From Coniferiporia sulphurascens (taxonomy: Eukaryota > Basidiomycota > Agaricomycetes > Hymenochaetales > Hymenochaetaceae): 64,000 nt of DNA. Below the pieces are notes generated by a model that was not told the DNA's origin, did not search any database, and was given only the letters and a program-made list of their open reading frames with translations. A program made the translations under genes and the position numbers. Each line of letters starts with the position of its first letter. Position 1 is the first letter of the stretch. Below are positions 1 to 12,015 of the stretch, piece after piece. The stretch is taken from positions 372,001-436,000 of the forward strand of contig NBBA01000010.1 in assembly GCA_002794785.1 (NCBI GenBank), given 5' to 3'.

Positions 1-691
1 AGATGCTCTTCACATCTAAGATTTTACCTGTGGGCCGACATAACATCACCATAAATGGCTTCAAGTTCACGGGTAATAAGGGTCGCAATTATACTATCAC
101 AGATTTTTTCATTTCGACAATGGAAACCCCTGACAAAACCACTGCTAAGAAGAACGTTGGTGCGATTGTCGGCGGGGTCCTTGGAGCATTGATATTTTTG
201 TTGCTACTTTCTTTGGGAGCGTTTTATTACCGGCGGCGACGAAGAACTCTCATTCTGCATGCCATTCCGGAAGAGTCTCTGGATCAATCCGAGAGTGTTG
301 CTAGACTTTCTGCAGCCTCGGGATTAGGTTTGTAGTAATTATAATCGGCTCACCAAGCACCTACTGATGAAATCCGACAGAGCCGAGTCCGTTTATCATC
401 GATCCATTAGCGGCAGGTATATATGGGTATAATACCAAGGAGTCAAGTCATCAACCACTGGTTCGCCGGACCTCACTTATGCCAATCGTTGGGCTGTCTC
501 AATACTCAAACTTAAGCGCTCAACGTGGCAGCCTCTCGGATTCAGCATCGTCCATTTCGCAGACAGTAGTCGCAGGATCTCCCGACGCTAATCCTAATCG
601 AGGTTGGATGCAAGACCCTAGTGGTCACAGCATATTACGAAAATATCACGAACTGGCTTCCGCAACTCGTGCCACTCGGGTCCAGAATTAA
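1..691 (+). CDS. single-pass membrane protein, 3' end (copy 1 of tandem pair)
   Basis: The 5' part lies outside the window. Visible exons are 1-327 and 381-691, joined by a 53 nt intron (328-380) that removes a false stop. The protein shows the end of an extracellular beta-rich domain (ILPVGRHNITI), then a short linker with KKNVGAIVGGVLGA leading into one transmembrane helix, a stop-transfer run RRRRR, and a Ser-rich cytosolic tail ending ATRVQN. This layout matches a common basidiomycete family in which a discoidin/galactose-binding-like ectodomain precedes one membrane helix and a disordered tail; the function is unknown. The downstream paralog at 2445-3632 shares the membrane-proximal segment almost exactly but has a different tail. 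Confidence 0.75.
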
Positions 692-2444
692 GCTTTTACG
701 CTCACATACCAGTTGATAACGTCCCCTGACCCCGACTGCCGCCCACAAGCTTCCGGGGAAAAGGGAGAGGACACAGCGAGACAGTGTGTCTGGTCCTGAA
801 TTCTAATTCGACTGCATGGACGAAGTGCTGCGCATGGTATAGATTGCCTTTGCTTTTCGGACACCCTCTTTATTCCGTTTGGACGATTTATCTTTTTTTT
901 TTCATATTCATGCGGGACTATGTGGTTATACGTCTTTACATTTTCTTTTGCATCCCGTTGCTACTCCCACTCACTGGTTATCATAGTATGTAGCTCTATA
1001 ATATTACTTTTCGATTGTGCATATGCAGAAAACCGGACACCTCCATATCACGGAATGGTACCACAGCTGTAGTGATTTTTACTACTTCTTTTCGGTCAGC
1101 TATGTACTGGAAGTTTAAGTCCTACAATCCCGCGTGTCCCTTGGAATGGATCTGTGCCCGCACGGGCACCTTTTTTTAATTCGAGCATTAGTACTTCATT
1201 TACGGACGGCCCGATTCAATATTCTAATTTAGCAAGATAATGGGACTAATATATAAATCCATTATCCATTTGTTGAGCGCGGGAAAATGCATATAGTCAA
1301 GGTGACCAGAATCAAAGATATGTGGCTACCAGTCGACTAGGAACGGAGAGACAGAGAGAAACGTACTAGCAGGCTAAATCCGAAAAGGCAAATTTGGTTC
1401 CGCAGTATCGGCCTCTTAATTTGAACCTCCGCAGCTGCCCTGTATGATGAACACTTCAGCTCGCTACAATCAACTTCAACTTGATCCGTCTGCACCGTCT
1501 CAGGGGAACTCGCTACAAAGGGCGCCTCTTGCTTGTGCTTTATGCATCGGAGGACTTCGTTATGATCTCTTCGGCTCAGCAGCTTTCTCTTATCGATGTT
1601 CCTTACGACATGGGAATATCTATGGACTCACTCGCTGCTCGAACGCTTTACGAGGAAGTTTGATTACGCCTTTTGCAGTGGCTGTTATCTCCGTCAAGTT
1701 CTGTAGCTCGTCTGCTATCCATAAACTAACTAGTGGGGCTTTTTGGATGCCTGAGAACAATCATTGAGTGATGATGCTCCTGCCATTCTCGACGAAATGA
1801 TATCTATGTTTGAACGCCCGACGCTCTCTACCATCACCCGGGCCCGCGTGTACATCTCAGATGTGTAGCTCTTCCCAGACTACGCCTAACGACAGCAAGA
1901 TGAAGTGATGCTATTATCAATTAGTCGCCCCACCTCTGAGCGCTTCCATAGGATCGTCTCGCAGGCCTGTCTTCGCCGGAGGGGAATTCGCATCGTTGCA
2001 TGCGTAGCGTTGATCGCTACTTGTGACGGCTAGGCACTGCATCTGTGTTCTGCCGCAGTCCGAAGGGTGGCAGCGTAACCAACATCTTCCGTTCGGATAA
2101 TTATAGCTAGGGGTTATAGGACGGGAGAGCTGAGGTGGACTGGTCTACGACCCCCCACAATCTTCGTTCCCCTTTCCGGCTGGTCCTTTTTGATTATCTT
2201 CATATTCTCTACGGCGTATGTGTACGCAATTTGTTTCGTTGAGCCGGGGCGCTAATGGTTTCGGCGGATAGATTGACTGCCTCCTTCGCTCCTTTTTTCA
2301 ACAAGTTGGGGTTGTCGCTCAGCCCAGTTCACTTGCCTACGGACACCGAGTTGCCAATACATATCACAAAGTTTGTGCGTGTTGTGCTCCCCGTTGTCCT
2401 ATGAGGCCGCTGCTGATGACTACGCTAATACAGCGAATCGGTCA
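692..2444 (+). other. intergenic region without a supported gene
   Basis: I see no convincing gene between the two membrane-protein paralogs. Open frames near 1444-1767 lack plausible splice continuation and any recognised motif. An upstream non-coding or coding exon of copy 2 could hide near 2400-2440, since an acceptor-like site precedes 2434. Confidence 0.4.
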
Positions 2445-3632
2445 ATGGGAGGATACGGCGGGAACGGCGGCGGGAACGGGGGTAACTCTGGACAAAACGG
2501 CAATCCGGTAAGTCAAACGAAGTTCACTTTTAGTCACGGCAAATCTCAATGAGCATGGATAGCCGCAACCTCAATTTACAGACGATAATGACCCGTCTGT
2601 CGTTTATCACGGGCAGTGGCAATTGTCCGTCAATGCGAGCTCTGGCAGCGGCAGCAAGACGCTTCACTCGACAAATGACCCAAACGCATCTGCTTTCCTG
2701 TCTTTTCATGGTCAGTGCTACCTTTGATACCAGTTGCTGCAAGAATGACAATCAAATAAGGCTCGCAAATAAGTGTCGTTGGTAACATACCCACTGGTCA
2801 AGACGAACTGGCAGCCAACTACAGTGTGGACGGAAGTTTGCCGTATTGCAGGATAGAGCCAGCTCTTTCCCAAAACACTTCACTCGTGAACCAGATGCTC
2901 TTCATATCTGAGATTTTACCTGTGGGCCAACACAACATCACCATAAATGCCATCACCGGTAATAAGGGTCGCAATTATACCATCACAGGTTTTTCCATCT
3001 CGACAATGGAAACCCCTGACAAAACCCCTGCTAAGAAGAACGTTGGTGCGATTGTCGGCGGGGTTCTCGGTGCAATTATATTCTTATCGCTACTATTCTT
3101 GGGATCTTTCTATGTTTGGAGGAAACGGAGAACCAGTCAGACTCCTTACCATCGCCGAGTGCCACCTATGATGCAATACGTGCAACCAGTAGGCTATGGA
3201 TCCCCAACCGGTGAGCGGAATTGGACGGAGTACGAACCACTTGTTGACTGACTATATCATTCTCCTTCAGGCAGAAGGATGTTCTCGCGAATGTCGGATG
3301 CAGAGCCAGATACGGACTCTAAGTTCACGTTCGATGTACCGCGCGAGGCAACCCGGCGGGAGTCGTGGATGACCGTCAGTCTTCCACGAAGTGCTATCGT
3401 GAACGACCGGCCTGTTTCTGACTGGTCGACGAGCTATAAGGGGTCGAGCGTGGTTGTGGAACGGTCACATTTCTCACCTTACACGACCGCGGCGCTATCT
3501 CCCATGGGTTTTGTACAATCACCACCCTTACCCCCGCTTGCACCGAGACGTGCCGCGCAACCAGCGCAGCGTGACGGGCTAGTTACCACATCTACGAGGT
3601 CGAGCGGTTTACTGAGGGGACGTGATTTCTGA
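2445..3632 (+). CDS. single-pass membrane protein with discoidin-like ectodomain (copy 2)
   Basis: Exons 2445-2507, 2563-2710, 2761-3210 and 3271-3632 join in frame to 340 codons plus stop. The N-terminus is Gly/Asn-rich. Exon 2 reads DDNDPSVVYHGQW and ends SFHG; exon 3 continues SQISVVG, the usual pattern of the basidiomycete galactose-binding-like fold, followed by several N-glycosylation sites (NYS, NTS, NIT, NYT). A single helix follows KKNVGAIVGG, then RKRR and a disordered cytosolic tail with SPPLPPLAP. No signal peptide is visible, so either the first exon is missed or insertion uses the internal helix. The role is unknown; a cell-surface sensor or binding protein is an inference from architecture only. 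Confidence 0.7.
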
Positions 3633-4466
3633 TTTTTGACTCGAACGAAAACTTTGCACCCCGGACCTTTTCCGTTTATTTGATTTGTCTTCTTGTAGTA
3701 TACCGTTAATTTACTCCCACATTTTTAGCCTGTAAGACTGTACCAATTGTATAACTTTGAACCCTAATTCAGGCCGGATCGCCGTATACCCCATACTTAC
3801 TGTAACGTGCGTGAGCTCGGGCGTGCCGCGGATGCATTTGCTGTCGCCTATGCAAGTCTCCAGCGACCATCACGATGGCTCACGCGAGGCGCGTCCTGCC
3901 GAAACACTCTCAGAAACCAATCGCAATGCATTTCAGTTCTGTGGTCTGTGTTTGAGCATCTCTCGGAGTCCCGACGCCGTCGATGGACGCTCTATTTGTC
4001 CTACTGGGCTGCTGGGTGCGGTCACCTGCTAGAGACTGGGACTACCCGGGTCTAGGGGCGGGTCGCCTCGCTACACCGACGGGACTCCCAAAGCGAGTCA
4101 TGAGCTTACTATAGCGATGGCCTCCGGCGCTTTCACACCCGACACATCTTTTCATCATTTTCCTGGTGCCTAAACTTTGCTGTGGGCCGTCAGTGAGAGA
4201 TGCGGTGTATAAAAGACTACAAACGGAACCAACGGGTGCCCTCCGAACTTCCCTCCTGGTTCTCGTGCACACTTCTCTTCTGACCGGTCTCAGAATCGAG
4301 TCACCCCATTTTTCTGCATTTTACGTCGCATATATCCATTTAATAACATGACCCGTGTCCTGATTCCGGTATGGTCCGCGGACGGCGTACAAAAGCTTAA
4401 AGTCGCTCCCCAACGTATGTTGTTTCCCCATCCTACTTTCGACTTTCTGCACTCTACACTCTCGCT
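3633..4466. other. intergenic region
   Basis: The stretch between the membrane protein and malic enzyme holds only short overlapping open frames in several phases (for example 3757-4055) with no motif or splice logic. It presumably contains the 3' UTR of the former and the promoter of the latter. Confidence 0.4.
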
Positions 4467-6625
4467 ATGGAGACAATACTGAACCGTCTTAACGTTCTTG
4501 ACACGCATATCACAGCGCCAGCAAAGCCTGCGCATGGATTGACACCTCCCGCTCTCGATGGGTCGGTCCACGTCGTGCGCTGCCTGGCGCAGCTGCGTTC
4601 AAAGGACAAGGGCATCGAAAAGTACATCTACCTCAGTCAGCTCAAGCAGTCGGACGAGAACACGTTCTACCATATCTGTCTTGAGAACACGTCTGTGCGT
4701 CGTCTACTTCTATTCTGCTATTGTCAATGAACCTTTTATAACGTCTCGTGCCCCTTGCAGGAAATTACACCGTTGATTTATACACCGACCGTTGGTGATG
4801 CATGTCTTCAGTACTCGCACATATACCGCCGCCCAGAGGGCATTGTGCGTGTCCTCATTCATAATCTTCGCCTTCTGATTGTTGACATTTTGTCTCATGT
4901 GGTAAAGTTCGTTTCCATAGAGGATAAAGGGAATATCCGCAACATTCTTAGAAGCTGGCCACGCAAAGAGGAGGCCCGCATTTCCGTGGTGACTGATGGT
5001 ACGTCATTCTATATTAGGGGAAACTGACTGGTACTAAGTGTCGCGCGGAAGGTTCACGTATCTTGGGTCTCGGTGACCTCGGCGTAAACGGTATGCCTAT
5101 CTCCATTGGAAAACTGTCACTCTATGTCGCCGGTGCCGGGTACGCTTTTCGCATATTAATCCGCAGTCATAGGCATCTGAATCTTCCTATTATTAGCATC
5201 CGTCCTTCGTCAACTGTCCCTATTTGCCTTGACCTCGGGACGAATAATCAAAAGTTCCTCGATGACCCTCTCTACCTCGGTCTTAGGCGGCGTCGCGTCT
5301 CCGACGGAGAGATGTCTGAATTCATGGAAGAGTTCATGCGCGAAATGCGCGCCACGTTCCCCAAGCTTCTCATACAATTTGAAGTACGCTTCATCCAATC
5401 TCTTGCACTATTCCTAAGCTGACTCTGGGCGTAAAGGACTTCTCCACGGAGCATGCCTTCGAGTACCTCGGTGCCTTCCGGGATCGTTACCCCGTGTTTA
5501 ACGATGACATCCAGGGTACCGGTGCAGTCATCTTATCCGGGTTTGTTAACGCTGCGAAGGTCGCGTCGGCCGCGGCCGGGACGCCTCTTTCGGAACAGCG
5601 CATCCTATTCCTGGGTGCTGGATCCGCGGGCGTGGGCGTCGCGATGCAGTTGATGAGCTTCTTCACGCTGCAAGGTATGAGTAAGGAGGAGGCACGTCGT
5701 CGTGTATGGTTCGTCGACTCGCAGGGGCTTATCTACGATGGACGTGGTCCTATGGCCGAGCACAAGAAGTGTATGTTAATTCTTTTTTTTTTGGGTCCAT
5801 CCCCGTCGTAGTGCTAACTTTTCAATTTCCTTCCGTGTAGTCTTCTCGCGTAATGACTATTCTGGTCCCCCGATGAAGAACTTGCTTGACATTATTGAGC
5901 ATGTCCGTCCGACTGCTTTGTTAGGCCTCTCTACGATCAGTGTATGTATCTTTTTATGTCCTCAGCACGCAATGTTTTTAACGCATTATATTTTCCTAGG
6001 GCGCATTCAACAAAGAGGTAGTCGAAGCAATGGCAGGTCTTAACGCTCGCCCGATCATATTCCCTCTCTCGAACCCGGTCAAGCTTTCCGAGTGCCAGTT
6101 CGACGAGGCAGTCGAGTGGTCGGATGGGCGTGTCGTCTTTGCGTCAGGCTCGCCCTTCCCACAGCTGACGTACAAGGGCAAGGAGTACTACCCGGGCCAA
6201 GGCAATAACATGTACATTTTCCCTGGTATGTTCCTTTTTAGAGTACATTTGAGGGAAGACGGCTGACAGCTGTGCTATTGTTCAGGTCTAGGCCTTGGTG
6301 CAATCCTTTCTCGCGCGTCCTCCATAACGGATCACATGGTCGAGGCTGCATCGCTCGCACTTGCTGATTCACTCACAGAAGAGGAGCGTGCTCTTGAGAT
6401 GATCTACCCGCGCGTCGAGCGCATTCGTGCCATCAGTGCGAACATCGCCTGCGCGTCATTCGTGCCTCTCAGAAAGAGGTAAGAATTCCGTTTTTATTCG
6501 ATTGAGGAAGAGTGTCTTATATAATTCTACTACAGGGTGTTGACCTGTCTACAGCCCTCCGTGCGAAGACCGATGCTGAACTGCTCGCGTTTGTCAACAG
6601 CAAGATGTGGCAGCCTCAGGTTTGA
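4467..6625 (+). CDS. malic enzyme, animal/plant-type, with an apparent frameshift near the 3' end
   Basis: Ten exons: 4467-4694, 4761-4844, 4908-4998, 5052-5139, 5197-5383, 5437-5770, 5841-5941, 6000-6225, 6286-6478 and 6536-6625. Malic enzyme oxidatively decarboxylates malate to pyruvate with NAD(P). The family landmarks appear in order: [47 protein letters not shown], and the nucleotide-binding LGAGSAGVG. The C-terminus reads [14 protein letters not shown]. The class resembles animal and plant malic enzymes more than the MAE1 type usual in fungi; cofactor choice cannot be read safely. The exon sum is one base short of a whole number of codons: near 6450-6458 the frame switches from ANIAC to VIRASQKE. 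The N-terminus is short, lacking the usual RGLAFT-like segment. Confidence 0.9.
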
Positions 6626-6782
6626 AGAGTTTAGATTCTGGGTTTTAAGATTTCCTCGCTTTGTTTTCTGCTTGCTTTCGCTGCACGTACATGCGTAATT
6701 ACTGTTGTAATTTCCTCTAGATTTGTCGTGGCGCCTCCACTCATAGTGTAGTAATTCAAGAAATGAATATGAATTTGTGATA

Positions 6783-6954
6783 CAGTCGAACCCCTTGATT
6801 TGAATCTCCCTCAATTTGCATAACCTCATGTTTTGCATAGGATTTTGTTTCCACCAAGTCATCCGACATAACAGAGCCATGCCCTTTTACAATATAACCC
6901 CGTGAATTGCATATGAAAATCCTTCCACCAATCTCAAATCGAGGGGTTCGACTG
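6783..6954. mobile_element. 172 bp MITE with TA target duplication
   Basis: The ends are inverted repeats of about 25 bp: CAGTCGAACCCCTTGATTTG at the left and its near-complement at the right (…CAAATCGAGGGGTTCGACTG). TA dinucleotides flank both sides (6781-6782 and 6955-6956). TA duplication and a CAG start point to a pogo/Tc1-mariner-type non-autonomous element. It lies between malic enzyme and the CHCH gene, about 200 bp upstream of the latter's start, so it could contribute promoter sequence. Confidence 0.7.
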
Positions 6955-7159
6955 TACTTATGAATTATTCGATGGGAAAAACCGGAAGCATCGATCGTGA
7001 GCCAATAAGGACGCGAGAATTCGTTTAGGGCCGGTGCAATACGGCCTCTGGAAAATTCGGCAGATGTGCTGACGTGCACTTTAGCCGGAAACCAATACTT
7101 TCTTTGCTCACCGTCTGGGTCTTCTACGCTCTTTGCTTTTGACCACCACCACTAACGCC

Positions 7160-7790
7160 ATGGCTGTGCGTTGACCACTCTCGTAAATATTCTAGATATT
7201 GACTATATTTATATCCTGCAGCGTCAGTCTCGTTCTCGCCCGGCACCCCGCGCCGCCCCTGCATCCGCGCCCGCACAGACTCGCAGCTCACACACGGCTG
7301 CGGCGCCCGCGCACGGTTATGGCGCACCTCCCGCCGCACCGCCAGCTCCTCACGCTGCCGCTGCTGCCCCGACACGCGAGCCAGGCATGATGGCGCAGAT
7401 GGCTGCGACCGCAGGTTCCGTCGCTATTGGTTCGACCATTGGACACGGTCTCTCGAACATGCTCTTCGGCGGACGGAGCGAGCCCGCGCCTGCTCCTGAA
7501 CCCGTCGCTCAGGCGGCGCCTGTTGCCCAGTCGAATGGGTCTGGGATTAGCTGTGACATCCAAGCGAAGCGTACGTGCTTTTTGTCCACCCTCTACACTT
7601 TTCCGTCGTGTCTGACGCTCGATGCCATTTCTTCATCTTCAGAGTTCACCCAGTGCCTCGAGAAGGCTGACTTACCAAGCTGCACGTGGTACCTTGATCA
7701 ACTCAAGGCTGTGAGTTTTTTCCTTAAACTTTGCTATCGTAAGTTCTGACCAACCGTTCTTAGTGCCAAGCCGCCGCTGCTCCGTACTAA
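7160..7790 (+). CDS. twin CX9C (CHCH) protein, Mix17/CHCHD2-CHCHD10 family
   Basis: Exons 7160-7165 (just Met-Ala), 7222-7570, 7643-7710 and 7764-7790 give 149 residues. The N-terminus is Arg-, Ala- and Pro-rich, typical of a mitochondrial import signal. A hydrophobic Gly-rich middle follows ([13 protein letters not shown]). The C-terminus carries the CHCH fold: C-x9-C (from CDIQAK to TQC, split by intron 2) and C-x9-C ([11 protein letters not shown]). Members of this family live in the mitochondrial intermembrane space and are oxidised by the Mia40 relay. The family assignment is firm; the exact role here (respiration or cristae support) is inferred from homologs. The start is fixed by the two-codon first exon. 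Confidence 0.88.
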
Positions 7791-8779
7791 TGGATAGTAC
7801 GGCTGGTACATATAGCCGTGGTTGGATACTATATTTGGGGTAATGTTTTTGACTAGCAATTATTAAGGGTGCCTCCGTCGCATTCTTGTTCGCCCCGGGG
7901 CCTCTCAGTCCAATGGAGAATAGATGTGTGACCTTTTAGCCTGACAAAATGGTTTTGTGCGTGTTTTATTGCCCGGCTTGTTGTCTTCTATCGCTTCCGG
8001 TGCAAATTCAAAGCTGGGCTATCTTTGCTTGCTCACTTCTGTTGGATGCTTGGAGTGGTTATTTTTTTCGTGCGACATCAACATGGCTTTTAGTCCCCAA
8101 CTGCCAGTTCCCTGCCCATGTCCAGAGTTACGCTTCCAAATGACTACGGAGATGCGTTTTGTCTCGCCTTGAATTCTTGGGCAAACATGAATTCCTACAC
8201 TCATTTCCGGGTCAATCGCCGTCGAACGGAAAACATGAAAGGATTGATAGATCTAAACTCCCATGACATGTAATTTTCGTGAAAACATCTCGAATCCAGA
8301 ATAAATGTCTGCCCAGTTTTGCAATCTTAAACATCACTATTGTATGCCCCCTACCACATAGTCACATTTTAGACAAACCTTGGGTTGACGGCCTCCACAT
8401 CATGGGTATAGGATTGAAAGAAAAGGGATCTTAAGCTTCTGAACTGTTGTAGATAAATCTTTATTGCCAATTTTTTTTCGGCGAAATATCGAGATGCCAT
8501 TCGAAACTATTTTTTTGTATTGGAGGTGACTTTGTAAACAGAGTCATACGACGGTAATTATTTATCGCCATGCTGATGCTTTTAGAGTGTGTCTGCGGCG
8601 TATACATTGTAATCAGTCAATCCTCCTACAGTGTGTCACTTTTGTAGGGATAACTTTCTAAGTCTCAGTTCAATCCACCGAGGAAGATATAGGGATTGCC
8701 GATGCCGAGATGCCGAAGCGCCGATCTCGAGGCGAGCTCCTTTGAGTCGCCCGACAAACAGCCAAAGCTTGCTGCAACC
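7791..8779. other. intergenic region
   Basis: Nearly 1 kb without a supported gene. It contains several poly-T runs and short open frames in both strands that show neither motif nor splice continuity. It should include the 3' UTR of the CHCH gene and the promoter of the TPR gene. Confidence 0.4.
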
Positions 8780-10727
8780 ATGCTTTCGCGAACATCAGCC
8801 CTCAAAAGGCTGCCTCTACTACAGGCAAAGCATTTAAGAGGTGACCCATGCCTTGAGCTGAATGCTTTTGGAAGAGCGGGCTTGGGTCGGTCCAGGATAC
8901 ATTCGCGTGTTCAAGAAAGAGCATTTGGCTCCGCAAGGCCCTCAAGACTACCTTCGGACTCGAACGCGTCCGAGTCTCCCATACGCGTCTCATATATTAT
9001 CGGCGCGCTGCTCGTTTTTGGCATTAGTGCGACAACATGGGGACTGTGAGCTCGCAAAGCGCCTCGGCGTATTTACGTAGCTCATGTTTGTTAATTTCAG
9101 GTACGAGTTTTACATGACCCTCACGATGTGGCCGAAAGAGGTTCGAGGAGACTTGCGTGCCGGTTTGCGGGCAAAGCAAAGGGGAGACTTGAAACTGAGT
9201 CAGAGGCACCTAGCAAGGTCAGTATACCGCGTTTAATTAACCCAATACTCTTGCAAGCGTTAACCTATTCTTGCTCCACTTTAGGGCTTGGGAAGTTGTC
9301 AATACTCTTCCCGCTTCCTCCCTTTCGCCAGACCCGTACCTAAAAATCTCCGGTGTTGCTATCGTCCTCGCTGAGGTCCTCGAGGCGGACCACCAACTCG
9401 ACCAAGCTTTCACCGTCCTTAGGGAAGCCCTCTCGTTCTTCATCCGTGACCAACGGCATCCCTCCATCCCTGTCTCTGCCCCCGCATCACCCTCTTCATC
9501 TTCATCCACTCCCGCAGCTCCTGCCAAGTCTGTCTCCCGACTCACGCTTCGCGCACTGCTGGACTCCGAGCGTACCGCGACTTCGTCTGCAGATGCGGAC
9601 GCATGTGACACACGCACCCGCATGCGGGCAGTTGCGCTGGCCCTAAAACTAGGCGCGCTCGCGGAAGCTCTTTCGCGACCTGCAGAGGAGAAGGTTTGGC
9701 TTGGGTTTGCGGTAGCGGAGGTTTTACGTGTCGTACGCGCGGAGTACGGGCTCGCGCACGATGTGTGGCGCGGGTTCGTTGGTGTCGGTACCAGTAGCCG
9801 CGTGGAGAGTACTTCTACGCCTGAACAAGATCGTACTGATGTAGAGAAAAATAGCAAGCAGACCCAGCAACAGGCACACGAGCACGGGATACGTGATATC
9901 CTAGCCCCAAATGCCATAGACGGGGAGCTGGGACTTCCATCCTGGGTATCATTGACGAAAACCGAGTTGGCAGCGCCAATGGAGCGGTTGGGTGCATTCT
10001 ACGCACGGCAAGGCAAGGCGGGGTAAGTTTATATTTTTCCCGCCCTTTTCCACATCCTATTTCTAATACCGTCCGGAAACGCTTCTTTCGTCTACAGGAA
10101 TGCTATCACTCTATATCGAGTAGCCTCCGCACTGCTCGTGCAGCCCAAGTCTTCGTCCGCCGCGCAGACCAAGCGCCGCTCACCGCCGAGTGTGCAGGAG
10201 CTTTGTCAGGCCCTTCAGATCGAGAATGCTCATATGGCGTTGCTGATGGACCTGCGTCGCACGCACCCAGACGACGCTGTGGTTGCCCGCGATCTCCCGC
10301 ACGTGCTGCAACGCGCGGTGAACCTGTACGACGAGGCCGTGCGTGGGCATACGCGAGCCCGCGGCGGTGGCGGACGCAGTGCAACGGACGACGATATCGA
10401 TGCTGATGGAGGAGACGCAGAGATCGCGCTGTGTGACGAGACGTATCCCACGGTGTTGTTTAATGCGGGAGTTTGCTATGAGGTTCGTTGGGTTGTCTCT
10501 CTCTGGAGGACTTTACAAGTTTGTTTCCGTCGGTCAGGGCTGATATTAAATTGCTTCCTGAACAGGAAGAGGGCTCGTACCAGGAGGCGCTGCGGAGCTA
10601 CTCACTCGCGTACCAAGCGATGCGTAGCCATGTATCGCGGGAGCAGGCGCAAGAGACTCTTGAGAGTGCACGACGTGTGCAACGAATACTCGACAAGGAG
10701 AAAGCAGGAGCCACTACCCCAGTCTAG
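8780..10727 (+). CDS. mitochondrial membrane TPR protein, Mgr3-like
   Basis: Exons 8780-9045, 9101-9217, 9285-10022, 10098-10482 and 10566-10727 give 555 residues. The N-terminus is basic and Ser/Arg-rich (presequence-like), followed by one membrane helix, SYIIGALLVFGISATTWGL. Then comes WPKEVRGDLRAGLRAKQRGD, the start of a TPR-type repeat region (SQRHLARAWEVVNTLP; later LFNAGVCYE…YQEALRSYSLAY). One membrane helix plus TPR repeats after a presequence matches Mgr3, an adaptor of the inner-membrane i-AAA protease Yme1. The TPR region is interrupted by a low-complexity Ser/Ala insert (about residue 200) and a Gly/Asp-rich insert. I am fairly sure of the architecture and less sure that it is the Mgr3 ortholog. 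Confidence 0.75.
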
Positions 10728-11029
10728 AAACTTCCACTTGTTCCTACTGTTTGATCCTTGCAGTCATATTAGAATATGTTCAACAAACTCGATGAAACTG
10801 GCGATTAAAAGTGTAATATATACGGCCAGTGCTACTAATAAAGCTAGAAGAGTCTCGACTCAGAGTAAGCTAGACCGGGTATACGGTATACCTTACAGGC
10901 AGTCCAGCCGCACAGCTATAGCTATTGAGTATGGCATATACAATGCTAAGACCCGGGGAATAATGAGGGAAAGGTAGAAAAGATCCATTGCTATTATGTT
11001 CACGCAGGATCAAGTGTCCAAATGGGCCT
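10728..11029. other. convergent 3' intergenic region
   Basis: A short spacer between the convergent TPR gene and SEC62. I see only AT-rich 3' UTR-like sequence. Confidence 0.5.
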
Positions 11030-12015
11030 TTACTCGTCGTCTTCGGGAGCATCTTCCACGCGTGCTGTGCGGCTGACCGGCCGCGAGTCGCCCGAAGTGT
11101 CAACTTCCTCGATAAACGCGCCACCGCCATTCTGCGGCAGGGAAGCGCCCGCGTTTGAGTCAGCACGCTCCTTCCCTTTTCCTTTCTTCATCTCCGCATC
11201 TGCACTGTCGCCGTTCTTCTGCTTGCGCGACTTTTTCTTTTTGGGTAGATCCCACTCCCAGAAGGGAACAAAAGACTCGATCTATAATAAAACAAAGAAG
11301 TTCAAACAAAAAATATTAAAGTGGTGGGAAGCCGTAATGCTTACAACGCCAACGTCTGCGAAGAGTTTAGGGAATATCCATATTCCTGGTGAGGCGACGA
11401 TGACGGTGATAACGTAGAATATTAAGCGGAGTATGGCGATGGCGATGAATACGCCGACAAGGCCGAGGACAGCGATGGAGAGATACCACACGCCGAGACG
11501 AAGTGGGCCCGGCCAGAGAGGGAACATGACACCTGCGAGAAGGACGAAAACCATCGCGAGCCCACCGAGGTAAAGAGTCCACTGGGGTCCCTCGTAAAAC
11601 CACGCATAGAGGTCGGGCGCACGGAACGTCTGCATCGAGTTGATGACAAGATGCTTGGGCCCCCCGCCGCCGTTACCCGGAGGTTGTCCTCGATCGACGC
11701 GTAAGTAGAAGGCGTAGGGGATGATGGAGTTGAGTAGTAGGACAGCCTCGTCCTCGCTGGCCACCTTGGGCACGTTCTTCAGTTTAGCGTACGCTGGTGA
11801 TAAAACAGCTTTGACTGCGTGCTTTCCTGGAGAAAGACGATCGCGGTCGGCAAGCAGCTAAACATAGGAAAGAAGGATAGACGCTTACCCTTGAAGTAGT
11901 CAGTGCGCTTGCCGTTGAGGACGCCTACACGCGTCTTCATGCCCGCTTTGCTGCTCCGGAGGAAATTGACGACATTACGGAGATCCTGCGGCGCCTTTTG
12001 CTGCTGCTGCTCCAT
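11030..12015 (-). CDS. SEC62: ER translocation protein SEC62
   Basis: Minus-strand exons 12015-11889, 11814-11345 and 11281-11030 give 282 residues. SEC62 is an ER-membrane part of the Sec62/63 post-translational translocon. The N-terminus has the family hallmarks FLRSSKAGMKTRVGVLNGKR and SPAYAKLKN. The middle carries VPKVASEDEAVLLLNSIIP and FYLRVDRG. Two membrane segments follow (WTLYLGGLAMVFVLLAGV and the long hydrophobic run after LRLGVWYLS). The C-terminal cytosolic tail contains WEWDLPKKKKSRKQK and is highly charged, ending EDAPEDDE. The second exon start is set at 11814 because it restores the family-like VKAVLSPAY. It is divergent from RPB10, with about 220 bp between start codons. Confidence 0.93.

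Noticed and set aside
1444..1767. Open frames between the two membrane-protein genes
   Set aside because: Overlapping frames, no domain features and no splice continuity with copy 2.
3757..4055. Possible small gene upstream of malic enzyme
   Set aside because: Two overlapping frames compete, with no motif, splice evidence or conserved-looking sequence.
9237..9917. Long minus-strand open frame opposite the Mgr3-like gene
   Set aside because: It is antisense to a well-supported exon with TPR features and has low-complexity Ser/Arg composition.
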